Part shown: positions 56,533 to 63,418 of the stretch, in pieces
How positions within the stretch are numbered: the stretch's first letter is position 1
Layout of the letters: each line of letters opens with the position of its first letter
NCBI GenBank assembly: GCA_027486255.1
Contig: JAIXPL010000065.1
Span: 1 to 63,418 of the forward strand
Direction of reading: 5' to 3'
Length of the DNA stretch: 63,418 nucleotides
DNA from: Comamonadaceae bacterium
Lineage (GTDB): Bacteria > Pseudomonadota > Gammaproteobacteria > Burkholderiales > Burkholderiaceae_C
Program-made: the position numbers and the translations under genes
The notes under the pieces: model-generated
Database searches by the model: none
Told to the model about the DNA's origin: nothing
Seen by the model: the letters and a program-made list of their open reading frames with translations, nothing else

Positions 56533-56745
56533 TCAGTACATCTTCTTGGGCAACTGCATGCTGCGAATGCGCTTGTAGTTGCGCTTGACGGCAGCGGCTT
56601 TCTTGCGCTTGCGCTCGGACGTGGGCTTCTCGTAGAACTCGCGGGCACGCAGATCGGTCAGCAGGCCGAGCTTCTCAATGGTGCGCTTGAAGCGGCGCAG
56701 GGCCACGTCGAAAGGTTCGTTGTCTTTTACACGAATGGTGGTCAT
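56533..56745 (-). CDS. rpsU: 30S ribosomal protein S21
   Basis: 70-aa, very basic ribosomal protein ([25 protein letters not shown]...[25 protein letters not shown]). An in-frame upstream ATG at 56799 would add 18 residues never seen in S21, so the ATG at 56745 is used. S21 helps mRNA recognition by the 30S subunit. Confidence 0.96.
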   Translation of the reverse strand: MTTIRVKDNEPFDVALRRFKRTIEKLGLLTDLRAREFYEKPTSERKRKKAAAVKRNYKRIRSMQLPKKMY

Positions 56746-56841
56746 TGAAGGGTCCAGTTGGTGCGCCGCGGGGGAACTGATCAGGTTCCTTGTAGGCACG
56801 GGTTTGCTAGCAAAGCCTGCGAGTATAGCACCGGCAGCGCT

Positions 56842-58065
56842 TCAGCCCCGGCTTCTCAGGGCCTGCGCGCAGGCATGGGCGGAGGCCCAGGCCCACTGGA
56901 AGTTGTAGCCGCCCAGCCAGCCGGTGACGTCGACCACCTCGCCAATGAAAAACAGGCCCGGCTGCTTCGATTCCAGGGTTTGGGAGGACAAGTCGCGCGT
57001 GTCCACGCCACCGGCCGTGACCTCGGCCTTGCGGTAGCCCTCGGTGCCCGTGGGCATGAGTTCCCAGCGGGTCAGGCCTTCGGCCAACGCGGCCAGGGCT
57101 TTGTCCGGCACGTCAGAGATCGGCTGCTGCAGCCGCTCATCGCGCCCGGCCCAGGCCTCGGCCAGGCGTGTCGGCACGAGCTGCGCCAATTCATTGGCCA
57201 CCCGTTTTCGCGAGCGTGCCTTGGCTTCAAGCAGGTGCGCCTGCAGGTCTTGGGCGCGCGCAAATTCGGGCGCCAGGTTCAGCTTCAGGGGGCGATCCTC
57301 CTGCCAGAAACTCGAGATCTGCAGCACCGCCGGCCCGCTCAGGCCTCGGTGGGTGAACAGCAGATCTTCGGCAAAAGCCATGTCGCGCGCCTTGCCTTTG
57401 CCCGCCATGGGGGTGGAGATCATCACCGGCAGGGCCAGTCCAGCGAGTTCGGCAAAGGGCTGCCAGGCGGCCTCCTCGAACACCAGCGGCACCAGGGCCG
57501 GCCGGGGTGTCACCAGCCGAAGCCCGAACTGCTGGGCCAGGCGGAAGCCGAAGTCGGTGGCGCCGATCTTGGGAATCGACAGGCCCCCCGTGGCCACCAC
57601 CAGCTGCGGGGCCACCACCGGCCCGCGATCGGTCTGCAGGCGGTAGTGGCCATCGCCATGGCTGACGGCGCCCACCTTGCAAGGCTGCCAGCGCTCTACG
57701 CCGCCAGCCTGGCATTGCGCCAGCAGCATGCCGATGATGTCTTCGGCCGAGCGGTCGCAAAACAGCTGGCCCTTGTGCTTTTCATGGAAGGCAATGCCGT
57801 GCTGTTGCACCAGGGCGATGAAATCCTGCGGCGTGTAGCGTGAGAGGGCGGAGCGGCAAAAGTGCGGGTTCTCGCCCAGGAACTGCGCGGGGGTGGTGTC
57901 GCGGTTGGTGAAGTTGCAGCGACCGCCGCCGGAAATACGGATTTTCTCGGCCACCTTCTCGCTGTGGTCCAGCAGCAGCACGCGCAGGCCACGCTGGCCG
58001 GCCTGGGCGGCGCAAAACAGGCCGGCAGCACCTGCCCCAATGATGACCACATCGAAAGAATGCAT
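56842..58065 (-). CDS. HI0933/YhiN-family flavoprotein
   Basis: 407-aa FAD/NAD(P)-dependent oxidoreductase of the HI0933 family. The dinucleotide motif is DVVIIGAGAAGLFCAAQAGQRG at the N-terminus, followed by the family sequence KIRISGGGRCNFTN, and a second FAD motif near the end (GLFFIGEVVDVTGWLGGYNFQWA). The reaction is unknown for most members. Start at ATG 58065. Confidence 0.9.
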   Translation of the reverse strand: MHSFDVVIIGAGAAGLFCAAQAGQRGLRVLLLDHSEKVAEKIRISGGGRCNFTNRDTTPAQFLGENPHFCRSALSRYTPQDFIALVQQHGIAFHEKHKGQLFCDRSAEDIIGMLLAQCQAGGVERWQPCKVGAVSHGDGHYRLQTDRGPVVAPQLVVATGGLSIPKIGATDFGFRLAQQFGLRLVTPRPALVPLVFEEAAWQPFAELAGLALPVMISTPMAGKGKARDMAFAEDLLFTHRGLSGPAVLQISSFWQEDRPLKLNLAPEFARAQDLQAHLLEAKARSRKRVANELAQLVPTRLAEAWAGRDERLQQPISDVPDKALAALAEGLTRWELMPTGTEGYRKAEVTAGGVDTRDLSSQTLESKQPGLFFIGEVVDVTGWLGGYNFQWAWASAHACAQALRSRG

Positions 58066-58110
58066 GTGGCGGGAGTGTAGGGTGCCACCCACCCCTGGCC
58101 GGTGGAAAGC

Positions 58111-58896
58111 TCAGGCCACGCGGCCCTGGGCTGCCGGGTGCTGCGCGGCCAGGGCCAGGCAGGCCGTGACCTCACCCACCACGATCACCGAGGGGCTGGC
58201 CATGCCGGCTTGTGTGATGTCCTGCGCCAGACGAGCCAGCGTGGTGGCCAGGTGCCGCTGGCTGGGCAGGCTGGCGTTTTGCACGACGGCCACAGGGGTG
58301 CTGGCGGGCAGGCCGCTGAGCAGTTCTTCTTGGATGCGGGCCGCGCCGCTCACGCCCATATAGATCACGAGTGTCAGCTTGGCGCTGCGGGCGGTGGCCG
58401 CCAGGGCGCGCCAGTCTGTGCCCGAGTCGCCGGGCTGAGCGTGTCCGGTGACAAACACCACGCCATGCGCATGCTCGCGGTGGGTCAGGGGCAGGTTCAG
58501 CGAGGTCACAGCCGCCAAGCCCGAGGTGATGCCGTTCACGACCACGGGTTCGATGCCGGCTTCGCGCAGGTGTTCCACCTCCTCGCCGCCACGGCCGAAG
58601 ATGAAGGGGTCGCCCCCCTTGAGCCGCACCACACGCTCTGCCTTGCGGACCTCGGTGATCATCAGCTTCTCAATGAAGGCCTGCGGCGTGGACTTGCAGC
58701 CACCGCGCTTGCCCACGTAGATGACGCGGCATCCGGGCTTGGCGAGCGCCACGATCTCGTCGCTGACCAGGTCATCGACCAGCAGCACGGTGGCCGCTTC
58801 AATGGCCTTGAGCGCCTTGATCGTGAGCAGCTCCGGGTCGCCCGGGCCGGCACCAACCAGGGTGCAGGAGCCCATCGGTGATGCAGGGTGTGTCAT
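58111..58896 (-). CDS. cobA: Uroporphyrinogen-III C-methyltransferase
   Basis: SAM-dependent enzyme making precorrin-2, the entry point to siroheme and cobalamin. The 261-aa protein has GAGPGDPELLTIKALKAI at the N-terminus, VRLKGGDPFIFGRGGEEVEHLREAGI, and PLTHREHAHGVVFVTGH. It is a stand-alone SUMT without the CysG dehydrogenase domain. It starts inside the ybiB stop (ATGA), so both are one operon. Confidence 0.95.
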   Translation of the reverse strand: MTHPASPMGSCTLVGAGPGDPELLTIKALKAIEAATVLLVDDLVSDEIVALAKPGCRVIYVGKRGGCKSTPQAFIEKLMITEVRKAERVVRLKGGDPFIFGRGGEEVEHLREAGIEPVVVNGITSGLAAVTSLNLPLTHREHAHGVVFVTGHAQPGDSGTDWRALAATARSAKLTLVIYMGVSGAARIQEELLSGLPASTPVAVVQNASLPSQRHLATTLARLAQDITQAGMASPSVIVVGEVTACLALAAQHPAAQGRVA

Positions 58897-59819
58897 GGGC
58901 TGGGCTCCAGGGCCTGAAGCTGTGAAGACAGGGCCACCAGATGCCTGACCTGTGCGGCGATCGGGGTGGGCACGGGCAAGTCCCCGGCCAGCACGGCCTG
59001 GGTGTAGCGGGCGGTCGACGCGGCGTCCACCTCAGTGGGCAACTCGGGCAGGACGGCGAGGGAGCCTTCCTGTTTGGGGGAGAGCAGGCGGCGTTGCCCG
59101 GCCACGAAGGCGTCCATGGCCGGCTGGCGCCGGGGGTCGGCCACCGGCTCGCCTTCGGTACCGCGCAGCAGCAGGGCGTGAGCGCCCGTCAGCTCGAAAG
59201 TCTGCGCCATGGACAGCGCGTATTCGGGGTGCGTGTAGTTGCCCACGACGATGGCAGGTCCTGCGCAGGGGTTCATGAGCTTGACCAGGCTGTGCGCGGG
59301 GTTGCGCAGGCCCACGGTGCGCCGCACATCCAACAGGCGTTTGAGGCCCGGCAACATCAGCTCGGTGGGCGCCCAGCCCACCTCACCGGCGGCCAGTGGC
59401 CGCATGTCGCTCAAGGGGGCGACACCCAGCAGGCTGAGCACTTCGGAGCCCAACACGCGCGCCGATTCCGTCGCCGTGCCATGGATCAGCACCGGCAAGC
59501 CCTCGCGGGCCAGCAGCAGCGCCAGCAGCGGCGTGAGCACTGGCAGCTTGCGCGCGCCGTTGTAGCTGGGCAGCACCACGCAGGGCTGGGAGGTGGCGGG
59601 CAGGTGCGTCAGGCGCTCGTGCGTGGCATCCAGAAAGCCAGCCATTTCCTCGGGCGTTTCGCCCTTGATGCGCATGGCCAGGCAGAAAGCGCCCACCTCG
59701 AGGTCGCTCACGCGCCAGTCCAGCACCTGGCCAAACAGGTCGCGGGCCTGGCTGCGGCTGAGCGCACGTGCGCCGTCCTTGCCGCGTCCAATCTCCTTGA
59801 TGTAGTGGCTGATGCCCAT
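58893..59819 (-). CDS. ybiB: YbiB/TrpD2 anthranilate-phosphoribosyltransferase-like DNA-binding protein
   Basis: 308-aa protein with the TrpD fold (ALSRSQARDLFGQVLDWRVSDLEVGAFCLAMRIKGETPEEMAGFLDA, LLGVAPLSD, GLRNPAHSLVKLMNPCAGPAIVVGNYTHPEYA). The E. coli homologue YbiB binds nucleic acids rather than making tryptophan. The ATG at 59819 (MGISHYIKEIGRG) is preceded by AGAGAGAA, so it was preferred over the ATG 21 bases upstream. Linked to cobA by a four-base overlap. Confidence 0.88.
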   Translation of the reverse strand: MGISHYIKEIGRGKDGARALSRSQARDLFGQVLDWRVSDLEVGAFCLAMRIKGETPEEMAGFLDATHERLTHLPATSQPCVVLPSYNGARKLPVLTPLLALLLAREGLPVLIHGTATESARVLGSEVLSLLGVAPLSDMRPLAAGEVGWAPTELMLPGLKRLLDVRRTVGLRNPAHSLVKLMNPCAGPAIVVGNYTHPEYALSMAQTFELTGAHALLLRGTEGEPVADPRRQPAMDAFVAGQRRLLSPKQEGSLAVLPELPTEVDAASTARYTQAVLAGDLPVPTPIAAQVRHLVALSSQLQALEPSP

Positions 59820-59946
59820 GGCTTGATTCTCTCTGACCATAGATGACTTCGCGTTATGAGCTTAAGGCTGCCGGAGGTGGCCCAGGGCAGGCCAGCGCAC
59901 CATCGCCAGCGCGCTGGCCGCAGGGGCGACCGTACACTTGCGCCCC

Positions 59947-60978
59947 ATGCGCGTGCTGGGAATTGAATCGAGTTGCGACGAAACCGGGGTGGCTCTGGTT
60001 GATGCCTCCGGCGCGGCCGTCCCACGCCTGCTGGGCCAGGCCTTGCACAGCCAGATTGCCATGCACCAGGCCTACGGCGGCGTGGTGCCGGAGCTGGCCA
60101 GCCGCGACCACATCCGGCGGGTGCTGCCGCTCATGGCCGAGGTCATGGCCCAGGCTGCTTGCACCCCGGCCGAGGTGGATGTGGTGGCCTACACGCGTGG
60201 CCCGGGCTTGGCCGGGGCCTTGCTGGTGGGGGCGGGCGTGGCCTGCGCCCTGGCGGCCTCGCTGGGCAAGCCGGCCCTGGGGGTGCACCACCTGGAGGGG
60301 CACCTGCTGTCGCCTTTTCTGAGCGCCGATCCGCCTGAATTTCCCTTCGTGGCCCTGCTGGTCTCCGGCGGCCACACCCAGCTCATGCGCGTGGAGGGCG
60401 TGGGACGCTACGAACTGCTGGGCGAGAGCATCGACGATGCGGCCGGCGAAGCTTTTGACAAATCGGCCAAGCTCCTGGGCCTGCCTTACCCGGGCGGCCC
60501 CCACCTGGCTCGCCTGGCGGAGCAGGGCGACCCGCAGGCCTTTAAGCTGCCCCGCCCCCTGCTGCACAGCGGCGACCTGGACTTTTCATTCGCAGGCCTG
60601 AAAACCGCTGTGCTGACGCAGGTGCAAAAGCTCGGCGATGGCCTGCACCAGCGTGCGCCTGACCTGGCTGCCTCCACCCAGGCGGCCATCGTGGAGGTAC
60701 TGCTCAAGAAATCGCTCATGGCGCTCGAGCTCACGGGCCTTCAGCGGCTGGTGGTGGCCGGCGGCGTGGGCGCCAATGCCCGCTTGCGCGAGGTGCTTGA
60801 TGCGGCCTGCCGCCAACGCGGGGTGCGTGTGCATTACCCGGAATTGCACCTGTGCACGGACAACGGCGCCATGATCGCGCTGGCCGCCGGCATGCGCCTG
60901 CAGGCCGGACTGGCCGCGCCCGAGCGGCGCTACAGCTTTGACGTCAAGCCCCGCTGGGGCCTGGCCGAGGCCCTCTGA
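59947..60978 (+). CDS. tsaD: tRNA N6-adenosine threonylcarbamoyltransferase TsaD
   Basis: Transfers threonylcarbamoyl to A37 of ANN-decoding tRNAs together with TsaB and TsaE. The 343-aa protein starts [17 protein letters not shown]. Metal-binding His residues lie in the [11 protein letters not shown] motif (H-x-E-G-H); the ASKH-type nucleotide-binding segments [11 protein letters not shown] and [14 protein letters not shown] are intact. ATG 59947 was preferred over an in-frame TTG at 59938. Confidence 0.96.
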   Translation: MRVLGIESSCDETGVALVDASGAAVPRLLGQALHSQIAMHQAYGGVVPELASRDHIRRVLPLMAEVMAQAACTPAEVDVVAYTRGPGLAGALLVGAGVACALAASLGKPALGVHHLEGHLLSPFLSADPPEFPFVALLVSGGHTQLMRVEGVGRYELLGESIDDAAGEAFDKSAKLLGLPYPGGPHLARLAEQGDPQAFKLPRPLLHSGDLDFSFAGLKTAVLTQVQKLGDGLHQRAPDLAASTQAAIVEVLLKKSLMALELTGLQRLVVAGGVGANARLREVLDAACRQRGVRVHYPELHLCTDNGAMIALAAGMRLQAGLAAPERRYSFDVKPRWGLAEAL

Positions 60979-61019
60979 CCTGCTTTTCTGGGCGGGGTAG
61001 GCGGCCCTGATCCAGACGC

Positions 61020-61025
61020 TATAAT
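61020..61025 (+). promoter_or_regulatory. Candidate -10 element of the rpsO promoter
   Basis: A perfect TATAAT lies 137 bases upstream of rpsO, after the tsaD stop. No good -35 hexamer is found at 16-18 bases. The leader that would follow contains an AGACG/CGTCT hairpin and is long enough for the S15 autoregulatory structure known from other rpsO leaders. Confidence 0.5.
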
Positions 61026-61161
61026 GCTTGGCTTTGCTGCAGACGCACGTCTGTAAGCTGGTTTTCAAGGCCGGCTGCCGAGTCTGGTGCAAAAAAGTGG
61101 TTTCAACACACGATGTGGGCGGTGCATGGTCACTGCCGCATTCGCAAGTCAAGGAAAAAGC

Positions 61162-61428
61162 ATGATTGCCAAATCAATCAAGGCCGACATCGTCGCGTCC
61201 AACGCACGCTCTGCCGGTGACACCGGTAGCCCGGAAGTTCAAGTGGCCCTCCTCACGGGCCGCATCAATGAACTGACCCCCCATTTCAAGACCCACGCCA
61301 AGGATCACCACGGTCGCCGTGGCCTGCTGCGCATGGTCAGCCGTCGCCGCAAGCTGCTGGACTACCTCAAGTCCAAGGATGCCGACCGCTACACCGCGCT
61401 GATCGCCAAGTTGGGTCTGCGCAAATAA
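61162..61428 (+). CDS. rpsO: 30S ribosomal protein S15
   Basis: 88-aa S15, which binds 16S rRNA helix 22 early in assembly. The sequence [70 protein letters not shown] is unmistakable. The ATG follows AAGGAAAAA. Longer in-frame starts upstream lie in the leader and were rejected. It is upstream of pnp, the usual order. Confidence 0.97.
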   Translation: MIAKSIKADIVASNARSAGDTGSPEVQVALLTGRINELTPHFKTHAKDHHGRRGLLRMVSRRRKLLDYLKSKDADRYTALIAKLGLRK

Positions 61429-61444
61429 GCGCCTGACACCATGC

Positions 61445-61482
61445 AAAAGCGCCTGAGTTAGCCCGCTAGCTCAGGCGCTTTT
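61445..61482 (+). terminator. rpsO terminator
   Basis: A 13-bp perfect stem, AAAAGCGCCTGAG / CTCAGGCGCTTTT, with a 12-base loop and a short T-run (five Ts) at its right edge, 17 bases after the rpsO stop. It should terminate or attenuate most rpsO transcripts before pnp. Confidence 0.88.
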
Positions 61483-61503
61483 TACTTCGGAGCAAGCCAA
61501 AAC

Positions 61504-61567
61504 GAACACGCGCTGTGTCATTCCACAAGCATCCGCCCCTGGGGGCTCGTGGAATGGCATCGTGTTC
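61504..61567 (+). promoter_or_regulatory. pnp leader stem-loop (probable RNase III autoregulation site)
   Basis: An outer stem GAACACG/CGTGTTC (61504-61510 with 61561-61567) encloses an inner 11-bp stem, 61516-61526 with 61549-61559, holding CATTCCAC/GTGGAATG and one G-T wobble. An interrupted long duplex between rpsO and pnp matches the E. coli arrangement, where RNase III cleaves the pnp leader and PNPase then represses its own message. Confidence 0.65.
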
Positions 61568-61626
61568 AGCCAAGCTTTTTCCGGGCAACCGGGCAGCCTC
61601 ATGCCCCAACCCAAGAGAGTGAACAC

Positions 61627-63418
61627 ATGAGTATCTTCAACAAAGTCAGCAAGACCTTCCAGTGGGGCCAGCACACGGTCACGATGGAAACCGGTGAAAT
61701 CGCCCGCCAGTCCAGCGGTGCCGTGTTGGTCGACATGGATGGCACCGTGGTGCTGGCCACGGTGGTGGCCAAGACCGATGCCAAGCCTGGCCAGGATTTT
61801 TTCCCCCTGACGGTGGACTACCTCGAGAAAACCTACGCCGCCGGCAAGATCCCTGGCAGCTTTTTCAAGCGCGAAGGCCGTCCCAGCGAGTTCGAGACCC
61901 TGACCTCGCGACTGATTGACCGCCCCATCCGCCCGCTGTTCCCTGAAGGCTTCTTCAACGAAGTGCAGGTGGTGGTGCATGTGCTCTCTCTCAACCCTGA
62001 AGTTGAGGGTGATATCCCTGCGCTGATTGCCTCGAGCGCGGCGCTGTCGGTCTCCGGCATCCCCTTCAATGGCCCCATCGGCGCCGCCCGCGTGGGCTAC
62101 ATCGACGGCCAGTACGTGCTCAACCCCGGTAAATCGCAGCAGCCTCAGTCCAAGATGGACCTGGTGGTCGCTGGCACCGAAGCCGCCGTGCTCATGGTCG
62201 AGTCCGAGGCACAGCAGCTGTCCGAAGAAATCATGCTGGGCGCCGTGGTGTTCGGTCATGACCAGGGCAAGATTGCCATCAACGCCATTCATGAGCTGGT
62301 GCGCGACGCCGGCAAGCCGGTGTGGGACTGGAAGGCCCCTGCCAAGGACGAGCCGCTGATCGCCAAGGTCAATGAACTGGCTGGCGCCAAACTGCAGGCG
62401 GCCTACCAGATCCGCAGCAAGCAGGCCCGCACGCAAGCTTGCCGCGTGGCTTACGCTGACACCATGGCCGCTCTGAAGGCAGATGGCGTGGCGTTCGACG
62501 GCGTGGCCGTCGAAGGCATGCTGTTCGACATCGAAGCCAAGATCGTGCGCAGCCAGATTTTGTCGGGCGAGCCCCGCATCGACGGCCGTGACACGCGCAC
62601 CGTGCGCGCCATTGAAATCCGCAACTCCGTGCTGCCGCGCACCCACGGCTCGGCCCTGTTCACCCGGGGTGAAACCCAGGCCCTGGTGGTGACCACCCTG
62701 GGCACCGAGCGCGATGCCCAGCGCATTGACGCGCTCTCCGGTGACTACGAAGACCGCTTCATGCTGCACTACAACATGCCTCCCTTCGCCACCGGCGAAA
62801 CAGGCCGCGTGGGCAGCCCCAAGCGCCGCGAAATCGGCCACGGCCGGCTGGCCAAGCGCGCCCTGGTGGCGGTGCTGCCGACCAAGGAAGACTTCCCCTA
62901 CACCATGCGTGTGGTCTCCGAGATCACCGAGTCCAACGGCTCGTCCTCCATGGCTTCGGTCTGCGGCGGCTGCCTGGCCCTGATGGACGCAGGCGTTCCC
63001 CTGAAGGCCCACGTGGCTGGCATCGCCATGGGCCTGATCAAGGAAGACAACCGCTTTGCCGTGTTGACCGACATCCTCGGCGACGAGGACCACCTCGGCG
63101 ACATGGACTTCAAAGTGGCCGGCACCACCTTCGGCATCACCGCTTTGCAGATGGACATCAAGATTCAGGGCATCACCAAGGAAATCATGCAGGTCGCCCT
63201 GGCCCAGGCCAAGGAAGCGCGCATGCACATCCTGGGCAAGATGCAGGAAGCCATGGGTGAGGCCAAGACCGAAGTCTCCAACTTCGCGCCCAAGCTCTTC
63301 ACCATGAAGATCAACCCCGAGAAGATCCGTGACGTGATCGGCAAAGGCGGCGCCGTCATCCGTGCGCTGACCGAAGAGACCGGCTGCCAGATCAACATCG
63401 AGGAAGACGGCACCATCA
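61627..63418 (+). CDS. pnp: Polyribonucleotide nucleotidyltransferase (PNPase), 3' end cut by window
   Basis: Phosphorolytic 3'-5' exoribonuclease of the RNA degradosome. The open frame from ATG 61627 ([28 protein letters not shown]) runs to the window end. Present are the first RNase PH domain ([21 protein letters not shown]), the helical linker, the second catalytic RNase PH domain ([16 protein letters not shown], and [23 protein letters not shown] with catalytic-site Ser and Asp), and the beginning of the KH domain ([17 protein letters not shown]). The S1 domain lies outside. The gene has no stop because it is truncated by the window edge. Confidence 0.97.
   Translation, partial: MSIFNKVSKTFQWGQHTVTMETGEIARQSSGAVLVDMDGTVVLATVVAKTDAKPGQDFFPLTVDYLEKTYAAGKIPGSFFKREGRPSEFETLTSRLIDRPIRPLFPEGFFNEVQVVVHVLSLNPEVEGDIPALIASSAALSVSGIPFNGPIGAARVGYIDGQYVLNPGKSQQPQSKMDLVVAGTEAAVLMVESEAQQLSEEIMLGAVVFGHDQGKIAINAIHELVRDAGKPVWDWKAPAKDEPLIAKVNELAGAKLQAAYQIRSKQARTQACRVAYADTMAALKADGVAFDGVAVEGMLFDIEAKIVRSQILSGEPRIDGRDTRTVRAIEIRNSVLPRTHGSALFTRGETQALVVTTLGTERDAQRIDALSGDYEDRFMLHYNMPPFATGETGRVGSPKRREIGHGRLAKRALVAVLPTKEDFPYTMRVVSEITESNGSSSMASVCGGCLALMDAGVPLKAHVAGIAMGLIKEDNRFAVLTDILGDEDHLGDMDFKVAGTTFGITALQMDIKIQGITKEIMQVALAQAKEARMHILGKMQEAMGEAKTEVSNFAPKLFTMKINPEKIRDVIGKGGAVIRALTEETGCQINIEEDGTI

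Noticed and set aside
61471-63228. 585-codon minus-strand frame opposite pnp
   Set aside because: PNPase is clear on the plus strand and continues beyond the window; the antisense frame has no family features.
1-63418. CRISPR array, restriction-modification or other defence island
   Set aside because: No regularly spaced repeats, Cas-like proteins or toxin-antitoxin pairs were seen on either strand.

Overview
The window reads as a chromosomal segment of a high-GC betaproteobacterium, most likely order Burkholderiales, family Comamonadaceae. The evidence is protein-level: a complete isc operon ending in fdx, an intracellular PHB depolymerase, a propionyl-CoA carboxylase/methylmalonyl-CoA mutase cluster, orphan Bug (TctC-type) receptors, TRAP and molybdenum-hydroxylase catabolic genes, and proteasome-like Anbu. 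The family call is inference; no marker gene was compared. Coding density is high. Almost all genes are intact, and only the first (mutase) and last (pnp) are cut by the window edges.

Layout. 1-6.8 kb: propionate module (methylmalonyl-CoA mutase end, meaB, pccB, pccA, a cupin and a VOC protein that may be the missing epimerase), interrupted by a REP-like element and a nested-hairpin intergenic repeat. 6.8-13.4 kb: RnfB-like ferredoxin, PHB depolymerase with a basic tail, DODA-type dioxygenase, aromatic aminotransferase, uvrB. 13.5-19.2 kb: iscR-iscS-iscU-iscA-hscB-hscA-fdx, then a small secreted protein and dnaQ. 20.5-27.1 kb: a tRNA-Val(CAC) gene and a 6.5-kb segment bounded by a perfect 85-bp direct repeat of the tRNA 3' half plus its terminator. 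This has the layout of a tRNA-targeted genomic island. It carries an aromatic catabolic set (IclR regulator, Rieske oxygenase, SDR, intradiol dioxygenase, two Bug receptors) but no integrase. 27.2-35.8 kb: a second catabolic block, a divergon in which a TetR regulator plus TRAP transporter faces a CoxG-CoxM-CoxS-CoxL molybdenum hydroxylase, with an inverted-repeat operator between them.

35.8-63.4 kb is housekeeping: folA-thyA, a D-2-hydroxyacid-type flavoprotein, a DUF2069 protein, YihY, a CBS protein, aroC, an MFS transporter, glnS, uppP, an alpha/beta hydrolase, Anbu, mutS, suhB, trmJ, cysE, mog, yjgA, pmbA, yqeY, rpsU, a HI0933-type flavoprotein, cobA, ybiB, tsaD, rpsO and pnp. Translational coupling through 4-base ATGA/GTGA overlaps is common.

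The most interesting material is the island at tRNA-Val, the TetR-controlled TRAP/CoxL divergon with a non-CO-dehydrogenase active-site loop, the VOC epimerase candidate, the mutS-Anbu-hydrolase operon, and the basic tail on the PHB depolymerase. I did not find a system without precedent. The substrates of the two catabolic blocks are unknown and are the real open questions here.
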